Part shown: one piece after another, positions 53,531 through 62,458 of the stretch
How positions within the stretch are numbered: position 1 is the first letter of the stretch
How the letters are laid out: every line of letters starts with the position of its first letter
Assembly: GCF_023498005.1 (NCBI RefSeq)
Contig: NZ_CP097289.1
Location: 8,370,001 to 8,434,000 of the forward strand
Reading direction: 5' to 3'
DNA length: 64,000 bases
DNA from: Streptomyces durmitorensis
GTDB lineage: Bacteria > Actinomycetota > Actinomycetes > Streptomycetales > Streptomycetaceae
Translations under genes and position numbers: made by a program
Notes under the pieces: model-generated
Database searches by the model: none
What the model was told of the DNA's origin: nothing
Seen by the model: only the letters and a program-made list of their open reading frames with translations

Positions 53531-55579
53531 TCAGGGGTTGGTCTGGCGCAGGACCGCGACGCCCCTGGGCGGCAGGACGAGCCCGCCGTCGGCGTCCCGG
53601 GTTCCGCCTACGAGGACGTCTCCGGTCAGTCCGGGCAGGGGCACGGTGCCGTCCGTCCGGTTGACCAGGAACAGGTAGCGGCTTTCGGTATCACGGCGTA
53701 CGGCCAGCTCGACGCGTCCCCGTGCGGGGGCGGGCAGTTCGCTCTCGACACCCGCGCCCGCGAGGAGCCGCGGCAGCAGGGTGGCGAGGCCGTCCGTGCC
53801 GAGCCGGGTGGAGACGTACGCCGCCGAACCCCGCCCCGCCGCCCGGCGGGTGACGGCGGGCCGCTCGGCGTACGCGCCGGTGCGGTACCGGGCGAGGATC
53901 TCCACCTCCGGTCCCGTGACGGTGATCCGGTCGGTCCAGACCGTGCCCGTGGTGGCGTTGTCCAGCTCGACCGCGTCGTCGTCGAGCAGCGGCCCGAACT
54001 CCTCGACGCGGATGCCGAGCAGATCACGCAGCGCTCCTGGATAGCCGCCGAGCCAGATGTGGTCGTTCTCGTCGACGATGCCGGAGAAGTAGGTCGTGAT
54101 CAGATGGCCGCCGCCCTCGGCATAGCGCGTGAGGTCCTTGGCCAGCGCCTCGGGGACCACGTGCAGCACGGGCGCGATCAGGACGTCGTACGGGGCGAGT
54201 TCGGTCCGCTTGGTGACCACGTCGGCGCGGATGCCGAGCGCCAGGAGCGCGGAGTACCAGTCCAGGGCCTCCTGGTGGTAGTCGAGCCGGGAGGTGGGAT
54301 GCGAGTCCTGCTCGCTGGCCCACCACGAGTCCCAGTCGAAGAGGACGGCCACACGCGCCGGTTCGCGCACGGAACCCGCGACGGGCGCCAGCGCCTTGAG
54401 CGTCCGCCCCAGACCGGTCACCGCACGGAAAAGATCACTGTCGGCTCCGGCGTGCGGCACCATCGCCGAGTGGTACTTCTCGGCCCCTGCCGCCGACTGG
54501 CGCCACTGGAAGAAGCACACGGCGTCGGCGCCGTGCGCGACGTGCAGCAGGGAGTCGCGGGCCAGGTCGCCCTCGCGCTTGGCCAGGTTGACGGGCTGCC
54601 AATTCACGGCACTGGTGGAGTGCTCCATGAGGAACCACGGGCGGTGGCCCGCGAGGGAGCTGGTGAGGCTGGCGGAGAAGGACAGTTCGTCCCTGGCCTG
54701 CGGCCCCGGCACGACGTAGTGGTCGTTCGAGACGAAGTCGATCTCGCCCGCCCAGTCGGCGTAGTCCATGCCCTTGGTGCCACCCATCACCATGAAGTTC
54801 GTGGTGACGGGCACCTCCGGTGTGAGCGCGCGCAGGACGTCCCGCTCCGCCCGCAAATGGTCCTTCAGCGCGTCCGACGAGAACCGCTTGAAGTCCAGCT
54901 GCTGGGTGGGGTTGGGGTGCGACGCCGCGAGACGCGGCGGCAGGATCTGCTCCCAGTCGCTGTAGCGCTGCGCCCAAAAAGCCGTTCCCCAGGCGTGGTT
55001 GAGGCCGTCGAGGGTGGTGTACCGGGCGCGCAGCCAGTCACGGAAGGCGCGGGCCGCGTCGTCGGAGTAGTCGTAGATGTTGTGGCAGCCCAGCTCGTTC
55101 GAGACGTGCCAGGCCACCAGGGCCGGGTGGTCGGCGTAGCGCAGGGCCATCTCGCGCACCAGGCGCAGCGCGTGCTCGCGGAAGACGGGCGAGGTGGGCC
55201 GCCAGTGCTGCCGCGCCCCCGGCCACACCGTCTCACCGGCGGCGGTCACCGGAAGGATCTCCAGGTGCGCCGCGGTGAGCCAGGGCGGCGGGGACGCGGT
55301 GGCGGTGGCCAGGTCGACCCCGATGCCGCCCGCGTGCAGCAGGTCCATGACCTCGTCGAGCCACGCGAAGTCCCAGGTGTCCTTGGCCGGTTGGATGCGG
55401 GCCCAGGAGAAGATCCCCACGGAGACGATGTTGACGCCGGCCTCGCGCATCAGCCGGACGTCCTCCTCCCAGACGGCGCGCGGCCACTGCTCGGGGTTGT
55501 AGTCGGCGCCGTACGCGAGACGGTCAGTGGCGTCACCGTCCGGTCCGCGCAGGAGCCGGGACGGGAGGGTGGGGGGCAT
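53531..55579 (-). CDS. Beta-galactosidase, GH42
   Basis: A 682-residue GH42 enzyme with no signal peptide. The barrel starts YGADYNPEQWPRAVWEEDVRLMREAGVNIVSVGIFSWARIQP. Acid/base Glu162 lies in HVSNELGCH and nucleophile Glu319 in FLMEHSTSAVNW. A trimerisation domain (VAVLFDWDSWWASEQDS, DVLIAPVLHVV) and a C-terminal beta domain follow. The ATG at 55579 follows GGAAGGA. It should remove galactose from imported galactooligosaccharides. It lies 59 bases after the solute-binding protein gene and before GH30. Confidence 0.95.
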   Translation of the reverse strand: MPPTLPSRLLRGPDGDATDRLAYGADYNPEQWPRAVWEEDVRLMREAGVNIVSVGIFSWARIQPAKDTWDFAWLDEVMDLLHAGGIGVDLATATASPPPWLTAAHLEILPVTAAGETVWPGARQHWRPTSPVFREHALRLVREMALRYADHPALVAWHVSNELGCHNIYDYSDDAARAFRDWLRARYTTLDGLNHAWGTAFWAQRYSDWEQILPPRLAASHPNPTQQLDFKRFSSDALKDHLRAERDVLRALTPEVPVTTNFMVMGGTKGMDYADWAGEIDFVSNDHYVVPGPQARDELSFSASLTSSLAGHRPWFLMEHSTSAVNWQPVNLAKREGDLARDSLLHVAHGADAVCFFQWRQSAAGAEKYHSAMVPHAGADSDLFRAVTGLGRTLKALAPVAGSVREPARVAVLFDWDSWWASEQDSHPTSRLDYHQEALDWYSALLALGIRADVVTKRTELAPYDVLIAPVLHVVPEALAKDLTRYAEGGGHLITTYFSGIVDENDHIWLGGYPGALRDLLGIRVEEFGPLLDDDAVELDNATTGTVWTDRITVTGPEVEILARYRTGAYAERPAVTRRAAGRGSAAYVSTRLGTDGLATLLPRLLAGAGVESELPAPARGRVELAVRRDTESRYLFLVNRTDGTVPLPGLTGDVLVGGTRDADGGLVLPPRGVAVLRQTNP

Positions 55580-55638
55580 GGTGGTCCTTCCGGTGTGGTG
55601 CTCGGGATTGTTCGAGCCGTGCGGTGCGGTCGGCCGCG

Positions 55639-56979
55639 TCACTTCTGGACGCTGAAGCCCTGCTCGGTGCCGTACTTGACGGAGGCGTCCTGCCAGGACT
55701 TCAGGCCCTCGGACAGGGGAGTGCCCGAGACGTAGGCCTTGCCCGCGGTGTCGTTGAAGACCGAGTTGGCGTACACCTGGTAGGGCAGGTACTTCCAGTC
55801 GTCGGCGACGTTCGCCGCGGACTCGGCGAAGACCTTGTTGGCCTTCTGGCCGCCGAAGTAGGGGAACTCGGTGTCCTGGAACGCCTTGGACTTCAGGTCC
55901 TTGGTGGTCGCGGGGAAGGCGCCCTCCGAGATGCGGGTCTGCACGCCCTTGCCGGAGTTGGCGTACTCGACGAAGGCGTACGCGAGTTCCTTGTTCTTGC
56001 CGAGCTCCGGCAGGGCCAGGGAGCTGCCGCCGTTCTCGGCGCTCGCCTCGGCGCCCGCGGTCCACTGCGGCAGCGGCGCCGCGCGCCAGTCGCCGGCGGC
56101 CTCCTTCACGCCGGAGGCGAAGTTGGCGGGCATCCAGGCGCCGGTGGGCAGCGTCGCGATGGTGCCGTCGCCGAACGCCTTGTACCACTCGTCGGTCCAC
56201 GGGTTGATCTGCGCGACCAGCTTCTCGTCGATCAGCTTCTGCCAGGTCTCGGTGTAGGTCCGGGCGCCCTTGTCGGAGAAGTCGATGCCCACCTTGGTGC
56301 CGTCGACCTTGTAGGGGCGCGAACCCGCCTGCCACAGCAGGCTGGTGGTCAGACCCGCCTCTCCGGTGTCGCTGGTGATGTACGCCTTGGGGTCGGCCTT
56401 GTGCAGCTTGCGGGCGGCCTGGAGGTACTCGTCCCAGGTCGTCGGCACCTTGATCTTGTGCTTGTCGAAGACCTTCTTGTTGTAGAAGAGGGCCATGGGG
56501 CCGGAGTCCATCGGCAGGGCGTAGACGCCGTCACCGGACTTCACCGCGTTCCACGGGCCCGGCGAGTAGGAGTCCTTGAGCCTGTCCGCACCGAAGGGCG
56601 TCAGGTCGGTGATGGACTTGGTCAGGGCGTACTGGCTCAGCGCGTAGTACTCGACCTGCGCGACGTCGGGGACGCCCTTCTTCGCCGAGATCGCGTTCTG
56701 CAGGGCCGTGTACTGGTCCTTGTTGGTGCCTGCGTTCACCAACTCGACGTCGACGGCGGGGTGTTCCTTCTCGAAGTCGGTGACCACCTTCTTGAGGGTG
56801 GGCTCCCACGCCCACACCTTGACCTTGCCGCCCTTCTTCAGGGCCGCCTTGATGTCCGCGGCCGAGACCTGCTTCTGGCCGGATCCGTCGTCGTCGGAGC
56901 CGCCGCAGGCGGTCGCGCCCAGGGCGAGGGCGCAGACGAGACCTATGCCGCGCAGCAGGCGGCGGGTGTTCTGGGGCAT
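55639..56979 (-). CDS. Galactooligosaccharide-binding lipoprotein
   Basis: The 446-residue receptor of the importer. The lipobox TAC at the end of LVCALALGATACGGS gives a lipid-anchored Cys near residue 25. The fold is family 1 solute-binding (KVKVWAWEPTLKKVVTDFEKEHPAVDVEL, DVAQVEYYALSQYALTKS, MALFYNKKVFDKHKIKVPTTW, WMPANFASGVKEAAGDWRAAPLP). The ATG at 56979 has GGAAG upstream. It follows the two permeases and precedes GH42, so its ligand should be a beta-galactoside oligomer; this is inference from the linked enzymes. Confidence 0.9.
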   Translation of the reverse strand: MPQNTRRLLRGIGLVCALALGATACGGSDDDGSGQKQVSAADIKAALKKGGKVKVWAWEPTLKKVVTDFEKEHPAVDVELVNAGTNKDQYTALQNAISAKKGVPDVAQVEYYALSQYALTKSITDLTPFGADRLKDSYSPGPWNAVKSGDGVYALPMDSGPMALFYNKKVFDKHKIKVPTTWDEYLQAARKLHKADPKAYITSDTGEAGLTTSLLWQAGSRPYKVDGTKVGIDFSDKGARTYTETWQKLIDEKLVAQINPWTDEWYKAFGDGTIATLPTGAWMPANFASGVKEAAGDWRAAPLPQWTAGAEASAENGGSSLALPELGKNKELAYAFVEYANSGKGVQTRISEGAFPATTKDLKSKAFQDTEFPYFGGQKANKVFAESAANVADDWKYLPYQVYANSVFNDTAGKAYVSGTPLSEGLKSWQDASVKYGTEQGFSVQK

Positions 56980-57047
56980 GGCGATGCTTCCACTTCTCCG
57001 TGGTCCGGCAGGGGGTGGTGGAACGGGGGTCAACTGGCGTGCGGGTG

Positions 57048-58016
57048 CTACTCCTTGACGCTTCCGGCGGCGAGTCCGGACTGCCAGTACCTCTGGAGCA
57101 GCAGGAACGCGGCGATCAGCGGCAGGACGGTGATCAGCGAGCCGGTGATCACCAGGTGGAAGACGGGATCGCCGCCCGCTGTCGAGGCCTGGGCGTTCCA
57201 GCTCTTGAGGCCCAGGGTCAGCGGGTACCAGTCCGGGTCCTTGAGCATGATCAGCGGCAGGAAGTAGTTGTTCCAGGTCGCGACCATCGTGAAGAGCAGG
57301 ACGGTCACGGTCCCGGGCGCGAGCAGCGGCAGGGCGACCTGGAAGAAGGTGCGCAGCTCGCTCGCCCCGTCGATGCGGGCGGCCTCCATCAGCTCGGTGG
57401 GGATGGCCTCGGTGGCGAAGACCCACATCAGATAGAGCCCGAAGGGCGAGATGAGCGAGGGGATCAGGACCGCCCAGGGGGTGTCGGTCAGGCCCATCTT
57501 GCTGAACATCAGGAAGGTGGGCACCGCCAGAGCCGTACCGGGCACGGCGACGGCGCCGATGACGACGGCGAAGACCGCGCGCTTGCCGAGGAAGTCGAAC
57601 TTCGCGAGGGCGTAGCCGCCGAGCACCGCGAGGAAGGTGGCGCCCCCGGCCCCGACGACGACGTACAGAAGGGTGTTCAGGAACCAGCGGGTGAAGACGC
57701 CGTCGTTGTACGTGAACGTCGCGCTGATGTTGTCCCACAGGGCGAAGTCCCCGCCGAACCACAGGCCGAACGAACCGGCGAGCCCTTCCTGGGTCTTGGT
57801 GGCGCTGACGACCAGCCACAGCAGCGGTATCAGGCTGTAGAGCAGGACGAGGCCGGTGAGCACGGTGAGCAGGACGCTGCGCCGGGGCCGGCCCGCGGTG
57901 TGCCGCCGGGGCGTGCGGACGCGGGGTGTGCGCAGGCGGGGAGGGGTGCCCGGCGCGCGGGCGGGCGCCGGGATCGTCGGGGAGGCGGTGGTGACGGGGC
58001 TGCTCGGTCCGGTCAT
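57048..58016 (-). CDS. CUT1 ABC transporter permease (MalG type) of the galactan operon
   Basis: A 322-residue permease with a long Arg/Pro/Thr-rich N-terminal tail and six spans beginning VLLTVLTGLVLLYSLIPLLWLVVSA. The EAA loop is MEAARIDGASELRTFFQVALPLL. It begins 4 bases after the MalF-type gene's end (GGGAG upstream) and precedes the receptor gene. With its partner it imports oligosaccharides for GH42. No ATPase is linked. Confidence 0.92.
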   Translation of the reverse strand: MTGPSSPVTTASPTIPAPARAPGTPPRLRTPRVRTPRRHTAGRPRRSVLLTVLTGLVLLYSLIPLLWLVVSATKTQEGLAGSFGLWFGGDFALWDNISATFTYNDGVFTRWFLNTLLYVVVGAGGATFLAVLGGYALAKFDFLGKRAVFAVVIGAVAVPGTALAVPTFLMFSKMGLTDTPWAVLIPSLISPFGLYLMWVFATEAIPTELMEAARIDGASELRTFFQVALPLLAPGTVTVLLFTMVATWNNYFLPLIMLKDPDWYPLTLGLKSWNAQASTAGGDPVFHLVITGSLITVLPLIAAFLLLQRYWQSGLAAGSVKE

Positions 58017-58020
58017 CGGG

Positions 58021-58947
58021 TCACGCTCCCTTGCGCATGCCGCGCAGCTGGACGACGTAGGCGATGACCATGGTGATCAGGCCCATGACGATGGCGACCG
58101 TGGCGGAGTAGTTCTGCTGCTGACCGGAGAAGGACAGCGAGTACGTGAGGAGGTTCGGGGTGTAGTCGGTGGTGATGGCGTTGGGCGCGAGGTTCTGCAG
58201 GATGCTCGGCTCGTTGAACAGCTGGAAGCTGCCGATGATCGAGAAGATCGTCGCGATGACCAGGGCGCCGCGGATCGCGGGGAGTTTGATGGCCGTGATG
58301 ACGCGGAGCTGACCGGCGCCGTCGATCTCCGCGGCCTCGTACAGGGAGTGCGGGACGACGCGGAGCGCGGAGTAGAAGATCAGCATGTTGTAGCCCACGA
58401 ACTCCCAGGTGACGATGTTGCCGATGGACGCGAGGACCAGGGAGGGCGAGAGCGGGTCGGGCAGCGAGACGCCCAGGGCGTCGTTGATGTCGCCCACGAG
58501 CCCGAAGCGGGTGCCGTACATGAAGCCCCACATCAGCGAGGCGACCACGGCGGGCACGGCGTAGGGCAGGAAGACCGAGATCCGGAAGAAGTCCTTGCCG
58601 TACAGGCGGCCGCTGTCCAGGGCGAGGGCCACGAGCAGGGCGATGCCCAGCATGATCGGGACCTGGACCGCGAGGAACAGCGAGACCCGTCCCAGGGACG
58701 CCCAGAACTGGTCGTCGCTCAGGGCCTGTTGGTAGTTGTCGAGGCCCACGAAGGTGGTGCCGCCGATGAGTTGGTCACGGAAGAGGCTGAGGTAGACCGA
58801 GTAGGCGAGGGGGGCCAGGAAGACCAGGGCGAAGACCGCCACGAAGGGGCCGATGAAGCCCCAGCCCGTCCAGGAACGGCGGTTCCGTGGTGACGGTGGT
58901 GGGGCGGGAGGTCGCTCCGCGGCCCCCCGCAGGTGAAGCGTCGTCAT
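58021..58947 (-). CDS. CUT1 ABC transporter permease (MalF type) of the galactan operon
   Basis: A 308-residue permease, six spans beginning WTGWGFIGPFVAVFALVFLAPLAYSVYLSLF. The EAA loop is LYEAAEIDGAGQLRVITAIKLPAI. A GAGGAA ribosome site precedes the ATG. It is the first gene of the minus-strand galactan operon, facing the LacI gene. Two copies of a 14-base palindrome lie between them. Confidence 0.92.
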   Translation of the reverse strand: MTTLHLRGAAERPPAPPPSPRNRRSWTGWGFIGPFVAVFALVFLAPLAYSVYLSLFRDQLIGGTTFVGLDNYQQALSDDQFWASLGRVSLFLAVQVPIMLGIALLVALALDSGRLYGKDFFRISVFLPYAVPAVVASLMWGFMYGTRFGLVGDINDALGVSLPDPLSPSLVLASIGNIVTWEFVGYNMLIFYSALRVVPHSLYEAAEIDGAGQLRVITAIKLPAIRGALVIATIFSIIGSFQLFNEPSILQNLAPNAITTDYTPNLLTYSLSFSGQQQNYSATVAIVMGLITMVIAYVVQLRGMRKGA

Positions 58948-58995
58948 GTCGTTCCTCGCTCGTCCTTCTCGGAGCCGGCGTCGTCACGTGCCGCG

Positions 58996-59009
58996 ATGTT
59001 TGCGTAAAC
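58996..59009. promoter_or_regulatory. LacI operator copy 1 (galactan operon)
   Basis: TGTTTGCGTAAACA is a 13 of 14 match to the perfect palindrome at 59054 and lies 49 bases before the MalF-type gene start. Confidence 0.75.
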
Positions 59010-59053
59010 ATCACGGCGTGACAAGGGGATGAGCCGAGTGCCGCAGGATGTTA

Positions 59054-59067
59054 TGTTTACGTAAACA
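59054..59067. promoter_or_regulatory. LacI operator copy 2 (galactan operon)
   Basis: TGTTTACGTAAACA is a perfect 14-base palindrome just ahead of the LacI promoter; it overlaps the weak -35 region (TAAACA, 59062-59067) of TACACT at 59085-59090. Confidence 0.8.
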
Positions 59068-59084
59068 TTCAGTGGCGGAATGTC

Positions 59085-59090
59085 TACACT
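59085..59090 (+). promoter_or_regulatory. Possible -10 box of a leaderless lacI transcript
   Basis: TACACT ends 7 bases before the ATG at 59097, which has no ribosome site. Confidence 0.4.
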
Positions 59091-59096
59091 GCCCCG

Positions 59097-60215
59097 ATGG
59101 CGACGGTCAAGGGTCGGCCGAGAAGACTGAGAACAACGGCGAGGGAGACAGTGGAAGCAACCGAAAGCACCTCGGCGAGCGGCATCCCGGGCGAACGGAC
59201 CGCGCGCCGCGGGCAGAGCGCGTCCATGGCCGACGTGGCCCGTCTCGCCGGCGTCTCCTCGCAGACCGTCTCCCGTGTCTCCAACGGGTATACGGGCGTC
59301 ACCGAGGAGACCCGGCAGCAGGTGCTCGCCGCCATGAAGGAGCTCGGCTACCGGCCCAACAGCGCGGCCCGCGCCCTCAAGCGCGGCGAGTTCCGCACGA
59401 TCGGCCTGATCACCTTCACCCTCTCCACCACGGGCAACGTACGCACCATCGACGCGATCGCCACCTCCGCCGCGCAGGAGGGGTACGCCGTCACCCTGCT
59501 CCCCGTCGCCGTCCCCACCCAGGACGAGGTGCGGGGCGCCTTCTCCCGCCTCGGGGAGCTCGCCGTCGACGCCGTCATCGTCATCATGGAAGTGCACCTG
59601 CTCGACGCGGCGGCCCTCTCCCTGCCGCCCCATGTCCAGGTCGTCGTGGCCGACTCGGACGCGGGCGACCGCTACACCGTGGTCGACACCGACCAGGCGG
59701 GCGGCACCCGCGACGCCGTCAAGCACCTGCTCGACCTCGGCCATCGGACCGTATGGCACCTCGCGGGACCCGAGGACTCCTATGCCGCCCAACGCCGCGC
59801 CGACGCCTGGCGGGCCACGCTGGAGGAGGCCGGACGCGTCCCGCCGCCGCTCGTGCGCGGCGACTGGTCGGCGGAGTCCGGCTACCGGGCCGGTCTCGGC
59901 ATCGCCGACCGGCCGGACTGCACGGCGGTGTTCGCCGCCAACGACCAGATGGCCCTCGGCCTGCTGCGCGCCCTGCACGAGCGCGGCCGCAAGGTGCCCG
60001 AGGACGTCAGCGTCATCGGCTTCGACGACATCCCCGAGTCCGGCTCCTTCCAGCCACCCCTGACGACCGTCCACCAGGACTTCGCCGAGGTGGGGCGCCG
60101 CTGCGTCGAGGGGGTCCTGCGCCAGATGCAGCAGAGCACGCCGGAGCGCGGCACCACGCTGGTGCCCACCCGGCTCGTCCTGCGGCAGAGCACCGCCCGG
60201 CCACCTTCGCGCTGA
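59097..60215 (+). CDS. LacI-family repressor of the galactan operon
   Basis: A 372-residue LacI/GalR regulator. The helix-turn-helix is MADVARLAGVSSQTVSRVSNG (residues about 44-64), preceded by an unusually long 43-residue N-terminal arm if the ATG at 59097 is used. Ligand domain motifs include FRTIGLITFTLSTTG, LGHRTVWHLAGPEDSYAAQRR, FAANDQMALGLLRALHERG and VIGFDDIPESGSFQPPLTTVHQDF. A GTG at 59151 is an alternative start. It is divergent from the importer/GH42/GH30 operon, with twin operators between, and should respond to galactose or a galactooligosaccharide. Confidence 0.92.
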   Translation: MATVKGRPRRLRTTARETVEATESTSASGIPGERTARRGQSASMADVARLAGVSSQTVSRVSNGYTGVTEETRQQVLAAMKELGYRPNSAARALKRGEFRTIGLITFTLSTTGNVRTIDAIATSAAQEGYAVTLLPVAVPTQDEVRGAFSRLGELAVDAVIVIMEVHLLDAAALSLPPHVQVVVADSDAGDRYTVVDTDQAGGTRDAVKHLLDLGHRTVWHLAGPEDSYAAQRRADAWRATLEEAGRVPPPLVRGDWSAESGYRAGLGIADRPDCTAVFAANDQMALGLLRALHERGRKVPEDVSVIGFDDIPESGSFQPPLTTVHQDFAEVGRRCVEGVLRQMQQSTPERGTTLVPTRLVLRQSTARPPSR

Positions 60216-60282
60216 CCGCGCGCGAGAGGCGGTACCCGGGAGAGGGTGGACCCGAGGACGTCACCCGAGACCGGAGGTGCCG

Positions 60283-61800
60283 ATGGACAGCGGCGGAGGT
60301 GCGCAGGGGCTGCGCTGCCTGGTGACCGGGGCGACCGGTTACATCGGCGGGCGGCTCGTGCCCGAGCTGCTCGACGCGGGGCACCGGGTGCGGTGCCTCG
60401 CCCGCTCGCCGGAGAAGCTGCGCGACTACCCCTGGGCAGGGCGGGCCGAGGTGGTGCGGGGCGACGCGTCCGACGCCGAGTCGGTCGCCGACGCCATGCG
60501 GGACATCGACGTCGCGTACTACCTCATCCACGCGCTCGGCACCGGATCCGGCTTCGAGAAGACGGACCGCACCACGGCCCGGATCTTCGCCGAGCAGGCC
60601 CGCGCCGCGGGCGTGCGGCGCATCGTGTACCTGGGCGGGCTCACCCCCGAGGGCATCCCGGAGAAGGACCTGTCGCCGCATCTGCGGTCACGGGCCGAGG
60701 TGGGCCGGATCCTCCTGGAGTCCGGCGTACCGACCACCGTGCTCCGGGCCGCCGTGATCATCGGTTCCGGCTCCGCGTCCTTCGAGATGCTGCGCTACCT
60801 CACCGAGCGCCTGCCGGTCATGGTCACCCCGAGCTGGGTGCGCACCCGGATCCAGCCCATCGCCGTGCGCGACGTCCTGCGCTACCTCGTGGGCAGCGCC
60901 ACCATGCCCGACGACGTCAACTGCGCCTTCGACATCGGCGGGCCCGACGTCGTCACCTACCGCGACATGATGAGCCGGTACGCGACCGTGGCGAAGCTGC
61001 CCCACCGCCTCATCGTGCCGGTCCCCATGCTGACCCCGCGCCTCTCCAGCCACTGGGTCGGCCTGATCACCCCCGTACCGGCGTCGATCGCCCGTCCCCT
61101 CGCCGAATCCCTGCGCCACGAGGTCGTCTGCCACGAGCACGACATCGCCCGGTACGTTCCCGACGAGCCCGGCATCCCGATCAGCTTCGACACGGCGCTC
61201 GCCCTGGCCCTCAAGCGCGTGAAGGACGCCCAGGTCACCACCCGGTGGTCGTCCGCATCGGTACCCGGCGCCCCCAGCGACCCGCTGCCCACCGACCCCG
61301 ACTGGTCGGGCGGCAGCCTCTACACCGACCGTCGGGAACAGACCGTCGACGCCTCGCCACAGGCCCTGTGGCGCGTGGTGGAGGGCGTGGGGGGCGACAA
61401 CGGCTGGTACTCCTTCCCGCTGGCCTGGGCGGTGCGCGGCTGGCTCGACCGGCTCGTCGGCGGGGTCGGACTGCGGCGCGGCCGCCGTGACGCCCAGCGG
61501 CTGCGGGTGGGGGACCCGCTGGACTTCTGGCGGGTCGAGGAGATCGAACCGGGACGGCTGCTGCGGCTGCGGGCCGAGATGCGGCTGCCTGGTCTCGCCT
61601 GGCTCGAGATGTACGCGGAACAGGACGAGAAGGGCCGCACGCGCTACCGGCAGCGGGCTCTTTTCCATCCCCACGGACTTCTGGGGCATGCGTACTGGTG
61701 GAGCGTCTCGCCGTTCCACGCCCTCGTCTTCGGCGGCATGGCCCGCAACATCACACGTACGGCCGAACAGCGCACCGCCGGGACCACGAAGAAATCGTGA
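60283..61800 (+). CDS. SDR-family protein with C-terminal DUF2867-like domain
   Basis: A 505-residue protein. Residues about 11-300 form an NAD(P)-binding Rossmann domain of atypical SDR type (CLVTGATGYIGGRLVPELLDAG, VVRGDASDAESVADAM, YYLIHALGTGSGFEKTDRTTA, RIVYLGGLTPEG). Residues about 345-495 form a second domain with WSGGSLYTDRREQTVDASPQALWRVVEGVGGDNGWYS and HAYWWSVSPFHALVFGGMARNI, resembling DUF2867/SRPBCC-like modules fused to SDRs. The ATG at 60283 follows GGAGG. It precedes the ECF sigma gene with a hairpin between. Confidence 0.85.
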   Translation: MDSGGGAQGLRCLVTGATGYIGGRLVPELLDAGHRVRCLARSPEKLRDYPWAGRAEVVRGDASDAESVADAMRDIDVAYYLIHALGTGSGFEKTDRTTARIFAEQARAAGVRRIVYLGGLTPEGIPEKDLSPHLRSRAEVGRILLESGVPTTVLRAAVIIGSGSASFEMLRYLTERLPVMVTPSWVRTRIQPIAVRDVLRYLVGSATMPDDVNCAFDIGGPDVVTYRDMMSRYATVAKLPHRLIVPVPMLTPRLSSHWVGLITPVPASIARPLAESLRHEVVCHEHDIARYVPDEPGIPISFDTALALALKRVKDAQVTTRWSSASVPGAPSDPLPTDPDWSGGSLYTDRREQTVDASPQALWRVVEGVGGDNGWYSFPLAWAVRGWLDRLVGGVGLRRGRRDAQRLRVGDPLDFWRVEEIEPGRLLRLRAEMRLPGLAWLEMYAEQDEKGRTRYRQRALFHPHGLLGHAYWWSVSPFHALVFGGMARNITRTAEQRTAGTTKKS

Positions 61801-61801
61801 C

Positions 61802-61819
61802 CCGCGGGCAATCCCGCGG
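61802..61819. terminator. Small perfect hairpin after the SDR gene
   Basis: CCGCGGG-CAAT-CCCGCGG immediately follows the stop. It is short and lacks a T tract, so termination is plausible but not certain. Confidence 0.55.
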
Positions 61820-61873
61820 CGCACCGGCTCCGAATCACCTCTGAAGGCGACCAGCGTCCAGGAGGATCACCGG

Positions 61874-62458
61874 GTGAACGAAGTAGCGCACATCAGCGGA
61901 GCTCCCTCCGCAGGACCCGATCTGCCCGAACTGCTGAGCCGGGTGGCCCGCGGCGACCAGCAGGCGTTCGCCTCGCTGTACGACGCGGTCTGCTCTCCCG
62001 TCCTGGGGCTCGTGCGCACGGTGCTGCGCGACCCGGCCCAGTCCGAGGAGGTCGCCCAGGAGGTGCTGGTGGAGGTGTGGCGTACGGCCGCGCGCTACCG
62101 GCAGGAGCGGGGGAGTGTCATGAACTGGGTCCTTACGATGGCGCACCGCAGAGCGGTGGACCGCGTGCGGTCCGTGCAGGCGTCGGCGGAGCGCGACCAC
62201 AAGGCGGCGCTGCTCGAACGCACGCCCGCCTTCGACGAGGTGAGCGAGCAGGTGGAGAACCGCCTGGAGCGCGAACAGGTGCGCCGCTGCCTGCGCAACC
62301 TGACCGAGCTGCAGCGGCAGTCGGTGACCCTCGCCTACTACCGGGGGCTGACCTACCGGGAGGTCGGCGAGCTCCTCTCGGTGCCCCTGGGGACGGTCAA
62401 GACCCGCCTGCGCGACGGCCTGATCCGGCTGCGCGACTGCCTGGGGGTGAGCGCATGA
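61874..62458 (+). CDS. ECF RNA polymerase sigma factor (SigK-like)
   Basis: A 194-residue ECF sigma factor. Region 2 (residues about 20-90) contains FASLYDAVCSPVLGLVRTVL and VAQEVLVEVWRTAARYRQERGSVMNWVLTMAHRRAVDRVRS. Region 4 (about 130-190) contains LTELQRQSVTLAYYRGLTYREVGELLSVPLGTVKTRLRDGL. The GTG at 61874 has AGGAGG upstream. It is translationally coupled to the anti-sigma gene (ATGA). The pair resembles SigK/RskA. The downstream photolyase suggests a role in light or redox stress, which is inference. Confidence 0.93.
   Translation: MNEVAHISGAPSAGPDLPELLSRVARGDQQAFASLYDAVCSPVLGLVRTVLRDPAQSEEVAQEVLVEVWRTAARYRQERGSVMNWVLTMAHRRAVDRVRSVQASAERDHKAALLERTPAFDEVSEQVENRLEREQVRRCLRNLTELQRQSVTLAYYRGLTYREVGELLSVPLGTVKTRLRDGLIRLRDCLGVSA

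Noticed and set aside
61487..61873. N-terminal extension of the ECF sigma factor to 61487
   Set aside because: It overlaps the end of the SDR gene and is Cys/Arg/Gly-rich; the GTG at 61874 follows AGGAGG and begins the sigma domain at the usual distance.
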